Shown piece by piece: positions 8,300 to 17,540 of a DNA stretch of 62,490 bases; positions within the stretch are counted from its first letter, which is position 1, and each line of letters begins with the position of its first letter. Source of the stretch: Verrucomicrobiota bacterium (GTDB lineage Bacteria > Verrucomicrobiota > Verrucomicrobiia > Opitutales > Opitutaceae); assembly GCA_019510185.1 (NCBI GenBank), contig JAEKKV010000025.1, positions 1 to 62,490 of the forward strand, read 5' to 3'. The position numbers were made by a program, and so were the translations under genes. The notes beneath the pieces are model-generated. The model ran no database searches, had not been told where the DNA came from, and was given only the letters and a program-made list of their open reading frames with translations.

Positions 8300-8953
8300 T
8301 TATTGTCCCCAGGATCGCAGATCTTTCGCAAGCGTGGCGAAACCGGGAAAATCATTTTCCAGGCGGCGAAGGTCCCCTTGGTGGCGACGCACCGCCTCCA
8401 AGGCCAGCTGCGTCTCCAGATAAAGGCTCGGCCGGTCGGTGCCATAGACGCGGTATTTGAGCTGCGGACGGGTGTAGGGCGGCCGGTCGATTTCAAGCCC
8501 CGCCGTCCAGGCGGCCTCGGTCACCTGCTCGTCGCGGCCGCACAAATACCAGGCCTCGATGGCGGGCACGGCGACGCCGACGCCGCGCAGCACCCGCTCG
8601 CGGCCGTTGGCGGGCGGCAGTTTTTTGGTCGTCTGCCTGAAAACCGCCCGCAGCTGGCACATCCGGCAGTACGGATGAAAATAGTCCGGCGCGTCATGCG
8701 ACGGGAGGTGCACCACGGAATTGTCGCTGTCCACCACCACGACGAGGCCGGCGGCATCGGTGTTGAAATGAAGGTGGCGGATGATCGCCGGCAGCACCTG
8801 CGCCACCGAGGGCCAGCCCCGCGCTCGCAGAGACGGTTGCACCCGCTGGCATTGCCGGCCCAGCGCAACTTCCGCGAGCACGGCGATCGCGGCCTCGTCG
8901 GCCGGCGATTCGCTCAAGATCGCGATCTTCAGGGGCGGCTGCGCAGAACTCAT
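8300..8953 (-). CDS. TOPRIM-like protein (DUF4276/OLD-type), partner of the AAA ATPase
   Basis: The 217-residue soluble protein begins MSSAQPPLKIAILSESPADE. The features seen are those of a TOPRIM-fold protein: an N-terminal strand ending in an acidic residue (ILSESPADE, Glu15 and Glu20), a hydrophobic strand closing with VVVVDSDNS (Asp75 and Asp77), and VPAIEAWYLCG (Glu133), which resembles the EAWLL motif of DUF4276/DUF4435-type proteins. HPYCRMC (93-99) could bind zinc. The ATG at 8953 overlaps the stop of the ATPase gene by 4 bp, so the two are coupled. Such ATPase/TOPRIM pairs occur in OLD, Gabija and PARIS-like systems; the exact family is not certain. Confidence 0.65.
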   Translation of the reverse strand: MSSAQPPLKIAILSESPADEAAIAVLAEVALGRQCQRVQPSLRARGWPSVAQVLPAIIRHLHFNTDAAGLVVVVDSDNSVVHLPSHDAPDYFHPYCRMCQLRAVFRQTTKKLPPANGRERVLRGVGVAVPAIEAWYLCGRDEQVTEAAWTAGLEIDRPPYTRPQLKYRVYGTDRPSLYLETQLALEAVRRHQGDLRRLENDFPGFATLAKDLRSWGQ

Positions 8954-9957
8954 TTGTCCTCCGGAACGCCGCCCAGAACACCGGAAAACCACAGGTCGCC
9001 CAACGAGGCGCCCGCCAGCAGTCCGGGCAGATCGGGATGGTCGCCCAACCGGGTGAAGCGCGCGGCGCGTCCGTGTTTTTCCGTGACGACCACTTCCTCC
9101 GGATGCTCGCGGAAAAGATCCAGCAGGTACGGCGAATGCGTGGTCGCGATGACCTGCACCGGCGCGCGCGTTTCCCCGGCCTCGGCGGGATAGCTGAGGC
9201 GGTAAAGCAGGTCGCGAATGTCGCGCAGCAGGCGCGGATGAATCCCGCGGTCGATCTCCTCGATGCACACGATGGCCGGCGGGGCGGGATCGAAGGCCAG
9301 GGCGAGAATGGCCAGACTGCAAAGCGTCCCCTGGGCAAGATCGCCCGCCGGGATGAGCTCGGCGCCGTCGGCGAGACGCAGGCCGAGTTGCACGCATTGG
9401 TCGGCGCGTTCGATCAGGCTGAGCTCGTCGTATTCCGGCAGCAGCCGGAACAGCTCGGCGGTGAACCGGGCAAACGCCTCCGGAAAAGCCTGCCGGCGGG
9501 CGGCGAGCACGGCCGCGAGATTGCACCCGTCGGAAGCGAGTTCGGCGCCGTCCTTCAGCGCGGGCGTGGACGCAACGGCCTCATGGTCGAAACAGTAGCT
9601 GCGCACGCTCAAAAGTCGGGTGCGCAGGCCGGCCCAATCGTCCACGCCCTCCCCGCTCGGCAGCGGCGTCACCTGCAACAGATCGCAAACCGCCTCGGAC
9701 ACACAGGTGAGCGAAGCCTCCAACCCGTCGAACGGCGGATTGAAACGAAAGAGAATCTCCGCGCCTTCCGGCTGCCGCTCGTTGTCCGCCACGGCCTCGC
9801 GCAACGGCAACTTGGCCAAGGCGCGCAATTGGAGAATGGCCTGAATGAGGCTCGTCTTGCCCGAGCCATTGGGGCCGATCACGAGATTAAACGGAGCCAA
9901 GGCGAGACTCGTGCTGCGCAACGCCTTGAAATTCCGGAAAGCGACGGAGGCGATCAC
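8950..9957 (-). CDS. AAA family ATPase (SMC/ABC-like, AAA_21 type)
   Basis: The 335-residue ATPase begins at GTG (9957). It shows Walker A GPNGSGKT (28-35), a signature-like DLAQGTLCSLAILAL (about 211-225), Walker B AIVCIEEIDRGIHP (about 232-245) and an H-loop ATTHSPYLLD (about 273-282). The late LGDLWFSGVLGGVP is typical of AAA_21 ATPases that are paired with a small nuclease-like protein. It is a cytoplasmic, probably dimeric, DNA- or effector-controlling ATPase. The stop overlaps the start of the TOPRIM-like gene by 4 bp. The gene lies between an efflux operon and lipid genes, unrelated in function. Confidence 0.85.
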   Translation of the reverse strand: MIASVAFRNFKALRSTSLALAPFNLVIGPNGSGKTSLIQAILQLRALAKLPLREAVADNERQPEGAEILFRFNPPFDGLEASLTCVSEAVCDLLQVTPLPSGEGVDDWAGLRTRLLSVRSYCFDHEAVASTPALKDGAELASDGCNLAAVLAARRQAFPEAFARFTAELFRLLPEYDELSLIERADQCVQLGLRLADGAELIPAGDLAQGTLCSLAILALAFDPAPPAIVCIEEIDRGIHPRLLRDIRDLLYRLSYPAEAGETRAPVQVIATTHSPYLLDLFREHPEEVVVTEKHGRAARFTRLGDHPDLPGLLAGASLGDLWFSGVLGGVPEDK

Positions 9958-10026
9958 GGCTCAAACATGGGGCCCCGGTGCGGAGACCGCAACTCCTCGC
10001 TGGACGGCACGGCCAAAAACGAAGCG

Positions 10027-12933
10027 TCAATTGGCGAGCATGAGATCGAGGAGATGCTTCAATTGTTCGTTCCCGATGGCCTGCAAGGAGCCCTCCAACT
10101 TGATCGGCTCGACCATCGGCGCATAGCCCAGCGCATCTTTGTCGTCGCCCTTGATGAGATTGATCGTGCGCAGGTTTTCCGCGAGCTGCTCGCGCGCCCC
10201 GAGCTGCAAATCGACGTGCAGCGGCCGCTGGACAAGCGGGACTCCCGGCGCGTAGGTGATCTGGCCCGAACCGGCCAGCCGCACCGTCGGCGAGATCAGC
10301 GTGAGGTCCTTGATGACCACATTGCGCCCGGTGTCCCGCGCCACGACCACGTTGAATTGATCAAAGCGGATCGCGCCCAGTTGCTGGATGACAGCGCTGG
10401 CGGCCTGGCCACGCTCGCCGTACTTCACGGCATTGCGACTGCCGGTCAGCGCTCCGACAATGCCCATCAGTGTGGCGGCGGTCGATGTGGTCTCCGCCAT
10501 TTTTCCGGTTTTGACGCTCAGCGCGCGCAACGTGCCGCTGCGGCTGGTCAGGGTCACGTCACCCAAGGCGCTCTCCGTAAAATCAACCGGCTCCTTGGCG
10601 CGGCCGGCGAGATGGGTTGCGAGATCGAACTTTCCATCGACCGCCGCGGGTTGGTTCGAATTCAGGGAGCGCAGCAAAGGCGCGGGATTGAACCCGGTGA
10701 CGGCGAGGTCGGCCTTCAATTCGTACGGTTCGGCGACGTTGGCATTGTAGCGCAGACTGCCGTCGGCCTTGAGATTGCCCTCGTCACCAAGGACGGCGCG
10801 CAAGGCCTCGAGCGAAAGCATGTCCGGATCGATTTTCAAAGTGCCGCCAATGTCGGTGAGCTGGAACCCGGCATTGTAGACGACTTTTTTGAGCCCGAGT
10901 TTGAGCTCGCCGGAAACGCCGGCCCACACCGGACCGGACGGAGCCTGCGCAGGCTTTGCCGTTGGACTCGCGGTTGCGGCGGGACCGGCGGCTGACGGCG
11001 GCACCAAGCCCGCGAACATCTTGAGATCCTCGAGGTAGAGCAGGTCGCTTTTCACCTGCGCATCGACTTTGAAGCCGGCCGGCGCCGGCTGCATGACCGC
11101 GCCGAGGGTGAGGTCGGATTTCCGACCCGCCTGCGTGATCACGATCGGAGCCTGCGCATCGATGCGGCCGGCGCTGTCGCGGTCGGCGCGCACGTACACG
11201 TCAACTTCAGGCAACGCCTGGCTGGCCGCCACCAGACCGGCGAGCTGAAGCGTGCAGGCGATTCCCTGTTTCTCGCCAAGGCTCGCGCTGATGTCACCGC
11301 GAACGACGCCTTGGGTGAGCGCCACACCGGACCGGGCGGCGACGGGCTGAGCCAGCAGCAACGGCAGGTCGGCCTCGAACGCCGCGGTCGTCTTGAGGGT
11401 TTGCCCCGGTCCGGCGGCGCGGCCGGCGCGGGCGTTGCCTTTGAAAACGTTGATCCCGCCACTGCTCGCCGTGAGATCCGTCACCTCCGCCTGCCAGCCT
11501 TCCGGCGTGTAATCCGCGCCCAGGCTAAGCACCACATCGAGCGAACGCACGAGCGGCTGGCCGGCCCGCGCCACGCCGAGCTGGGTCAGCGTCAGCGGAG
11601 CGACCGTGCGCAGTGTAAAACCGTTCTTGCGCGCGGCCGCGGCAAACTCGCCGCGCACGTCCTCGCCGGTGAGCTCGATGTCCGGAAGAAACGGCCGCGC
11701 CCAGGCGAGCGGCGCGCCTTGCAGGCTGATGCGCACCAAATCCTTCGCGGGGTCCGCCGCCTTGAGTTCACGGGTGCCGAGGTTGAACACGATTTCCTGC
11801 AAGGTCTCGATGCCGGCCACCGGACGGTCGCCGGACACGTTCGCGTTCAGACGTTGAATCCGGACCTCCTTCCCTTGCTGGGAAAGATCGAAATCCGTCA
11901 CGAAGTTAACCCGGCCGATGGCGGAAAACTCCGGTGCGATGGCCGCCAGTTTGTCGGCGGTTGCGTTGAGCTGACCCGCCGCGTGGATTTCTGAAAAGAC
12001 CCGATCGGCCGAAAACGTCCCCTGCCCTGTCGCCGTGAACACCGGCAGCGCCCGGCCCAGGGCAAACGGAGCGAGATCGGTGTCGCGCGCATCGAGTTTC
12101 CAAGTGCCCGCCAGCGGCGCGGCACCCTCCGGAAGCTGCACGCCAAGACTGGCCAGCTCCTTGTCCTCCGCCCGCAGAATCACCGAATAAGATTCAGCCC
12201 CGCCGGTCGCGCGACCGGCATCCAAAATGACGCGCACGTTGGCCCCCTTCGGCAGTTTCGCACCGGTCGCGGTCGCATCGGTGGTGACAACGATGTGTTC
12301 AAGCGAACGCGGCGTATCCATGCGGACAAGAATGTCGCTGTGCACGGTGAGCGCGGTGATGAGGCCGTCTTGTTTCGCGGGCGTCACGCCGGCCTTGAGG
12401 GTGAACTGTCCGTCCTGACCGGCGGCCAGGCCACCTCCGCTGATGACCACGTGGGCGCGTCCTTCCGGCAGGATCACATCGCCTTCCAGCTCCAGCGCGT
12501 CCAGCGAAAGATCGACGGGCAGCCGGAGCTGTTTGAAAAATCCCTCGAACGCTTGGCGGGCGGAATCGGCAGGGTGCACGGGAGGCGGCGAACCGGCGGA
12601 TGCTCCGGCGGCAGTGAGATCGAGCGTCCAGCCTTTCGCAACGATCTGTTTTAAAGCGACCCGGCGGCGCACGGCGTCCAGCAACGTCACCTCCACGTCG
12701 GCAGACGGCAGGGTGAACGCGACGCCGGGCCGGCTGAAGCGAACGTCTTCCACGTGCGTGGCGTGGAGACCCGCGCTCACGGAACCGACGCTCGCATTCA
12801 GACCGGGCTGGCCGGCGAGGACCCGGTGAAGCGCCCACGTCTGCACGGCGGGGGTGAAAGTCAGGGCGATCACCGCGGCCAGCACGGCAACGATCACGAC
12901 GACACTGATAAGAAGAAAACGCATAAGCTTCAT
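10027..12933 (-). CDS. AsmA-like large envelope protein
   Basis: The 968-residue protein has one N-terminal hydrophobic anchor (about residues 5-27) and a long periplasmic part made of repeating beta-rich stretches. The start, with FTPAVQTWALHRVL followed by a short conserved block, and the C-terminal part with LRTINLIKGDD and LEGSLQAIGNEQL suggest the AsmA/DUF748 family, whose members form long hydrophobic grooves that carry phospholipids between membranes. A Pro/Ala-rich linker sits near residues 640-670. It is the last gene of the efflux cluster, 107 bp after the TolC-like gene, and could serve outer-membrane homeostasis. The family assignment is from general features. Confidence 0.65.
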   Translation of the reverse strand: MKLMRFLLISVVVIVAVLAAVIALTFTPAVQTWALHRVLAGQPGLNASVGSVSAGLHATHVEDVRFSRPGVAFTLPSADVEVTLLDAVRRRVALKQIVAKGWTLDLTAAGASAGSPPPVHPADSARQAFEGFFKQLRLPVDLSLDALELEGDVILPEGRAHVVISGGGLAAGQDGQFTLKAGVTPAKQDGLITALTVHSDILVRMDTPRSLEHIVVTTDATATGAKLPKGANVRVILDAGRATGGAESYSVILRAEDKELASLGVQLPEGAAPLAGTWKLDARDTDLAPFALGRALPVFTATGQGTFSADRVFSEIHAAGQLNATADKLAAIAPEFSAIGRVNFVTDFDLSQQGKEVRIQRLNANVSGDRPVAGIETLQEIVFNLGTRELKAADPAKDLVRISLQGAPLAWARPFLPDIELTGEDVRGEFAAAARKNGFTLRTVAPLTLTQLGVARAGQPLVRSLDVVLSLGADYTPEGWQAEVTDLTASSGGINVFKGNARAGRAAGPGQTLKTTAAFEADLPLLLAQPVAARSGVALTQGVVRGDISASLGEKQGIACTLQLAGLVAASQALPEVDVYVRADRDSAGRIDAQAPIVITQAGRKSDLTLGAVMQPAPAGFKVDAQVKSDLLYLEDLKMFAGLVPPSAAGPAATASPTAKPAQAPSGPVWAGVSGELKLGLKKVVYNAGFQLTDIGGTLKIDPDMLSLEALRAVLGDEGNLKADGSLRYNANVAEPYELKADLAVTGFNPAPLLRSLNSNQPAAVDGKFDLATHLAGRAKEPVDFTESALGDVTLTSRSGTLRALSVKTGKMAETTSTAATLMGIVGALTGSRNAVKYGERGQAASAVIQQLGAIRFDQFNVVVARDTGRNVVIKDLTLISPTVRLAGSGQITYAPGVPLVQRPLHVDLQLGAREQLAENLRTINLIKGDDKDALGYAPMVEPIKLEGSLQAIGNEQLKHLLDLMLAN

Positions 12934-12995
12934 GGGCGGAGGCCGGGGGCGCCTAGAGTTGTGCCAGCCCCAAAAGACAAAGCAAGCGAGGCGGC

Positions 12996-13028
12996 GTCCG
13001 GCGGAGCGCCACCGCTCCCCCGCCGGAC
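12996..13028. other. Strong hairpin between TolC-like and AsmA-like genes
   Basis: The 9-bp arms GTCCGGCGG (12996-13004) and CCGCCGGAC (13020-13028) enclose a second short stem AGCG/CGCT. No T-run follows on the minus strand, so it may be a transcript-stabilising or REP-like hairpin rather than a terminator. Confidence 0.45.
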
Positions 13029-13040
13029 GGGCAAACCCGC

Positions 13041-14405
13041 TCAGTTAACCTGAGTGTAAACGTCGGCCTGGCCGATGGCCTGACGCAGGGTGGCGAGGGC
13101 GACGTTGTAGTTATAGTTGGCCTGAAGCTGATTCGTGCGGGCCTGCGTGAGCGCGACCTGCGAGGTCAGCACATCGAGCTGGGTCGCGGTGCCGGCGGAG
13201 AAACGGGCGTTGGCGAGACGCAGGCTTTCCTCCGCCTGCCCGACGGTCTTGAGCGTCGCCTGCACGAGTTCGTCGGCCTCCTGCAAGGACGAGAGCGCGG
13301 TGCGAACCTGGACCTCCACAGCGAGCATCTGTTCGCCGAGCGTCAGATTGGCCTGGGCCAGCTGGGAACGAGCCTGGGCGACTTTGCCCGCGGTGGCACG
13401 ACCGTCGAAAATCGCCCAGGTCGACTGCACGCCCACCGTCCAGCCGTTGAGGGAATCATTGAAGCGATTGGAGTTATTCGCCTTGTTCACCTCGTAGCCG
13501 CCAACCAGGGAAACCGTCGGCTTGTAACCCGCCTGCTGGACGCGAACGCCCGCCTCGCTGGCGTCACGCAGCTTGGCGAGGCGCAGCAACTCGGGACGGC
13601 TGGCCCGGGCAGTGTCGAGGGCCTGCTGGAAATCGTACGAAGCCGGCGTGTAATCGAGAGTGCCGATGAATTCTGGAATCTTGCGGAGGTTGCCGGGAGT
13701 GGTGTTGTTGTAGCCGAGCGACTGGCGGAGCTGGTCGACGGCGATCCGGTAGGCGTTGCGCGCGGTGATGAGCGTGGGCTGGGCGTTGGCCAGCTGCACC
13801 TCGGCCTGGAGAACCTCGAAATTCGAGACGGCGCCAGCCTCGAAGCGGTTGCGGACGTTGCGCAACTGCTCGGTGAGCAACCCGACATTCTGCTCCTGCA
13901 CCTTGATCTGCTCGCGGGCGAGCAGGACGTCGTAGAACCGCGTGCGCACATCGAGCAGCGCAGCGTTGATCACGGCCTGGAGATTGAGCAGGGCGGCTTC
14001 GCGCGAGAAACGCTGGCTGGCCAGCGCGGAGCTGATGCTGCCGCCGGCATAAAGCGCCTGCGTCACCTGGAGCGCGATGCCCCAGGTCTGATAATCGGGG
14101 CTGGTGTTGCCGCCGCTGCCGGTGAACGGCTGGTTGAGGGCTTCGTCGTGCTGCGTATAGCTGCTGTTGAGACTGACATTGGGCAGCGCCAGGGCCCGCA
14201 CCTGCACGGTCAGCCCCTCCTGCTCTTTGATCTGCTCGCGGGCGAGACGGATGGAGTAGTTATTTTCGAGCGCGTAACCGATGGCATTCTTGAGATCGAG
14301 TTTCTCGGGAATGTCGGGCGTGACCGGGACGGCGGCGCCAACGGGAAGCACGGCGGCCGCCGCAAGGGCGACGACCACGAAGAGAAGGGAGGAGAATGAT
14401 TTCAT
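13041..14405 (-). CDS. TolC-family outer-membrane efflux channel
   Basis: The 454-residue protein has a signal peptide (residues ~1-24, ending near VGAA) and the two helical-hairpin repeats of the TolC/OEP family, for example LKNAIGYALENNYSIRLARE near the start and TQLDVLTSQVALTQARTNQL near the end. It forms a trimeric channel across the outer membrane and periplasm. The ATG at 14405 is chosen because the longer open frame lacks a signal peptide at its start. It lies 16 bp after the RND pump gene, so pump, adaptor and channel are in one operon. Confidence 0.9.
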   Translation of the reverse strand: MKSFSSLLFVVVALAAAAVLPVGAAVPVTPDIPEKLDLKNAIGYALENNYSIRLAREQIKEQEGLTVQVRALALPNVSLNSSYTQHDEALNQPFTGSGGNTSPDYQTWGIALQVTQALYAGGSISSALASQRFSREAALLNLQAVINAALLDVRTRFYDVLLAREQIKVQEQNVGLLTEQLRNVRNRFEAGAVSNFEVLQAEVQLANAQPTLITARNAYRIAVDQLRQSLGYNNTTPGNLRKIPEFIGTLDYTPASYDFQQALDTARASRPELLRLAKLRDASEAGVRVQQAGYKPTVSLVGGYEVNKANNSNRFNDSLNGWTVGVQSTWAIFDGRATAGKVAQARSQLAQANLTLGEQMLAVEVQVRTALSSLQEADELVQATLKTVGQAEESLRLANARFSAGTATQLDVLTSQVALTQARTNQLQANYNYNVALATLRQAIGQADVYTQVN

Positions 14406-14421
14406 GCGGGAACAGGGCGGA

Positions 14422-17400
14422 TTACTTGGCCGGCGCCGGTTGAACGACGGGCACGGAGGAGGGCACGGAAACGGCCTGACGATTTTTGGCGATGAGCATG
14501 TAGAACGCGGGCACGACAAACAGCGTGAAGACCGTACCGACGGCCATACCGATGACCAGCACCCAGCCGATGCTGTTCCGCGCCGCCGCGCCCGGGCCGG
14601 TCACAAAGATCAGCATGAGATGACCGAAGACGGTGGCGGCGGAGGTCATGAGCACGGGGCGCAGGCGTGTGGCGGCGGCGCGACGGATGGCGTCAATCTT
14701 GGCCACGCCCTCTTCCTGGAGCTTGTTGGCAAACTCGACGATGAGGATGCCGTTCTTGGCGATCAGGCCGACCAGCGTGATGAGACCGATCTGGGAGTAG
14801 ATGTTGAGCGAGGTTTTCCAGAGGAAGATCGGCAGTGTGGCGCCGACGAGGGCGAGCGGCACGGAGCCCAGCAGGATGATCAAGGGATCGCGGAAGCTGT
14901 TGAACTGCGCCGCGAGCACGAGAAAGATCAGGATCAAGGCGAGCGCGCCCGCGGTCCACAGGGCGTTACCCTCGTGGCGGAGCTGGCGGGACTGGCCGCC
15001 ATAATCGATGGAATAGCCCGGCGGCAGAATCTCGGCGGCCTTCGCCTCGAGTTTCTTTAAGGCGACGTCGATGCTAGGGCCGACACCGGTGATTTTCACC
15101 GAGTTGAGCTGCTGAAAGCGGTTCAGCGTGCGCGGCTCGACCGTTTCATGCAGCGTGGCGATGGTGGAAAGCGGGATGAGCTGACTGTCGGGGCCGTGCA
15201 CGTAATAATTGAGCAACTGGCCGGCGTTGAGACGCTGGCTGCGCTCGACCTGCGGGATGACCCGGTAGCTCTGGCCGTCGTTGACGAAACGGTTCACATA
15301 GCCGCCGCCCAGCATGGCGCCGAGGTCGTGGGAAATATCGCTGAGGTTCAGCCCCATCGAGGCGACCTTGTCCTTGTCGATCGCGATTTCGACCTGCGGC
15401 AGATCGAATTTGAGATCGGTGTCGGCAAAGTAAAACGTGGGCGCGCCGTGCGGATCGTTGGCCGCGCCATTGGCGTAGCTCACGAGCTGGCCGGCATAGT
15501 CGAGCATCTCGCGATGGCTCGCCGTGGAGCGAAGGACAAATTCGATGGGGAACGTGCCGCCGGCGGGCAAGGGATCGGGCGTGGTCACGATCAGTTGCAA
15601 GCCGGCAATCCGGGCCGCGGGGCCTTGCAAGGAATCCATGATCTGGAGAGACGTGCGGGTGCGCTGCGACCAAGGCTTGAGCAGGATGCCCGAGAAACCG
15701 CCCGCCTGGGTGGTGAGCTGGAAGGAATTCTCGTACTCCGGAACGCTTTCGAACATCCGCTGCGCCTGCGTGGCGAAGAGGACGTTCTGGTCGATCGTCG
15801 AGGTGGGCGACGACTGGAGAATGCTGAAGACCACGCCTTGGTCCTCCTTGGGCGCGAGTTCATGCTGCGCCATCATGAAGAACGGCAGCAACAACAGGGT
15901 GAGCATCACGCCGGCGGTGATGGTGACCGGAAACCAACCCAGACTCGCGCCGATCACGCGCTCGTAACGGCTGCGCAGACGGTCGAAAAGATGGTTGATA
16001 CGGCCGGTGAGCCCCTCCTCCTCGTGCTGGTGGTCCTTCAGCAGGTAAGCGCTCATCATCGGCGAAAGCGTGAGCGCCACAAAACCGGACACGGCCACCG
16101 CACCGGCGAGCGTCATGGCGAATTCGCGGAAGAGCGCGCCGGTGAGCCCGCCCTGAAAACCAATGGGAGCATAAACGGCGGCGAGCGTGATCGTCATCGA
16201 GATCACCGGGCCGACCAGTTCGCGCGCACCTTTGATGGCGGCCTCGACGGGCGTCAGTCCCTCGCGGATGTGCCGTTCGATATTTTCAACGACGACGATG
16301 GCGTCGTCCACCACGATGCCCACCGCCAGCACGATGGCCAGCAGCGTGAGCAGGTTGATGGTGAAGCCGAACACGAGCATCAGGAACAGCGCGCCGATCA
16401 GCGACAGCGGCATCGCCACGATGGGGATGAGCACAGAGCGCAAGGAGCCCATGAAAAGGAAGATGACGATCATCACGATGAGCAGCGTCTCCATGAGCGT
16501 GCGCAGGATCTCGCGGAGCGCGTCGTCGATATATTGGGTCGCGTCGTAGGCGATCTTCGCCTCGAGACCGGCGGGCAGGCCGCGCTGGATCTCGGGCATG
16601 GCGGCGCGCACCCGCTTGATAACCTCCAGAGTGCTCTCCGTCGGCAGCACCCAGATGCCCATGAACGTGGCGGTCTTGCCGCCGAAACGCACCTCGGTGT
16701 TGTAATCCTCGGCGCCGAGCTCGACGTCGGCCACGTCGGAGAGGTGGATGATGGCGCCGTTGCGCCGGGCGACGACGAGCTGCTTGAACTGATCGACATT
16801 CTTCAGATCGGTGTTGGCCACCAGGCTCACGCTCAGCATCGAACCCTTGGTGGCGCCGACGGCGGCCAAGGCGTTGTTGGCGGCAAGGGCGGAGCGCACA
16901 TCCGACGGACTGAGTCCGCGGGCGGCGAGCTGGTCGGGCTTCAACCAGGCGCGCATGGCGAACACGCGGCCGCCGAGCACATCGGCGCGCTGTACCCCGG
17001 CGATGGCCGCCAGCCGGGGCTGGACCATGCGGTTGAGGTAATCGGTAATCTGATTCTGATCGAGTTTGTCGGAGTAGAAACTCAGGTACATCGACGCGAA
17101 CTGATTGTCGCTGGTCTGCACGCTGATGGTCGGGGCCTCGGCCTCCGCCGGGAGCTGGTTGCGGACCTGGTCGATCTTGGAGCTGATCTGCGCAAGCGCG
17201 GCGTTGGTGTCGTAGTTAAGCCGCAGGTACACGAGGATCGTGCTGACGCCCGCGCTGCTCGTGGACTCCATGTAATCGATGCCGTCGGCGCTCGCGATGC
17301 TGCGCTCCAGCTGCGTGGTGATGAAGCCGCGCACGGTATCGGCGCTCGCGCCGAAATAGGAGGTGCTGATGTTGACGACCGCGCTGTCGCTGCGGGGATA

Positions 17401-17517
17401 TTGCCGCGTGTTCAGCTTGAGGAAGGCGACAACGCCCACCACCAGGATCACGATGTTGACCACCAGCGCGATGACGGGCTTGCGGATGAAAAGGTCGGTA
17501 AAGCTCTTGGATAACAT
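14422..17517 (-). CDS. RND efflux pump, HAE1/AcrB-like permease
   Basis: The 1031-residue transporter has the size and domain plan of the hydrophobe/amphiphile efflux-1 family: 12 membrane helices with two large periplasmic loops after helices 1 and 7. The N-terminus carries FIRKPVIALVVNIVILVVG, and the proton-relay motif GIVVDDAIVVVENIERH holds the paired Asp of helix 4. It exports drugs, detergents or metabolites from the periplasm or inner-membrane leaflet in exchange for protons. It sits between the TolC-like gene and the adaptor (23-bp gap). Substrate cannot be predicted. Confidence 0.93.
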   Translation of the reverse strand: MLSKSFTDLFIRKPVIALVVNIVILVVGVVAFLKLNTRQYPRSDSAVVNISTSYFGASADTVRGFITTQLERSIASADGIDYMESTSSAGVSTILVYLRLNYDTNAALAQISSKIDQVRNQLPAEAEAPTISVQTSDNQFASMYLSFYSDKLDQNQITDYLNRMVQPRLAAIAGVQRADVLGGRVFAMRAWLKPDQLAARGLSPSDVRSALAANNALAAVGATKGSMLSVSLVANTDLKNVDQFKQLVVARRNGAIIHLSDVADVELGAEDYNTEVRFGGKTATFMGIWVLPTESTLEVIKRVRAAMPEIQRGLPAGLEAKIAYDATQYIDDALREILRTLMETLLIVMIVIFLFMGSLRSVLIPIVAMPLSLIGALFLMLVFGFTINLLTLLAIVLAVGIVVDDAIVVVENIERHIREGLTPVEAAIKGARELVGPVISMTITLAAVYAPIGFQGGLTGALFREFAMTLAGAVAVSGFVALTLSPMMSAYLLKDHQHEEEGLTGRINHLFDRLRSRYERVIGASLGWFPVTITAGVMLTLLLLPFFMMAQHELAPKEDQGVVFSILQSSPTSTIDQNVLFATQAQRMFESVPEYENSFQLTTQAGGFSGILLKPWSQRTRTSLQIMDSLQGPAARIAGLQLIVTTPDPLPAGGTFPIEFVLRSTASHREMLDYAGQLVSYANGAANDPHGAPTFYFADTDLKFDLPQVEIAIDKDKVASMGLNLSDISHDLGAMLGGGYVNRFVNDGQSYRVIPQVERSQRLNAGQLLNYYVHGPDSQLIPLSTIATLHETVEPRTLNRFQQLNSVKITGVGPSIDVALKKLEAKAAEILPPGYSIDYGGQSRQLRHEGNALWTAGALALILIFLVLAAQFNSFRDPLIILLGSVPLALVGATLPIFLWKTSLNIYSQIGLITLVGLIAKNGILIVEFANKLQEEGVAKIDAIRRAAATRLRPVLMTSAATVFGHLMLIFVTGPGAAARNSIGWVLVIGMAVGTVFTLFVVPAFYMLIAKNRQAVSVPSSVPVVQPAPAK

Positions 17518-17540
17518 GGCGAAGGCCTCTCGGGTTTGGC

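Noticed and set aside
15148..17514. Very long open frame on the plus strand opposite the RND pump gene
   Set aside because: It has a composition of mirrored GC-rich codons, no recognisable motif, and the pump on the other strand is certain. The same holds for long antisense frames at 9037-10995 and 45565-47667.
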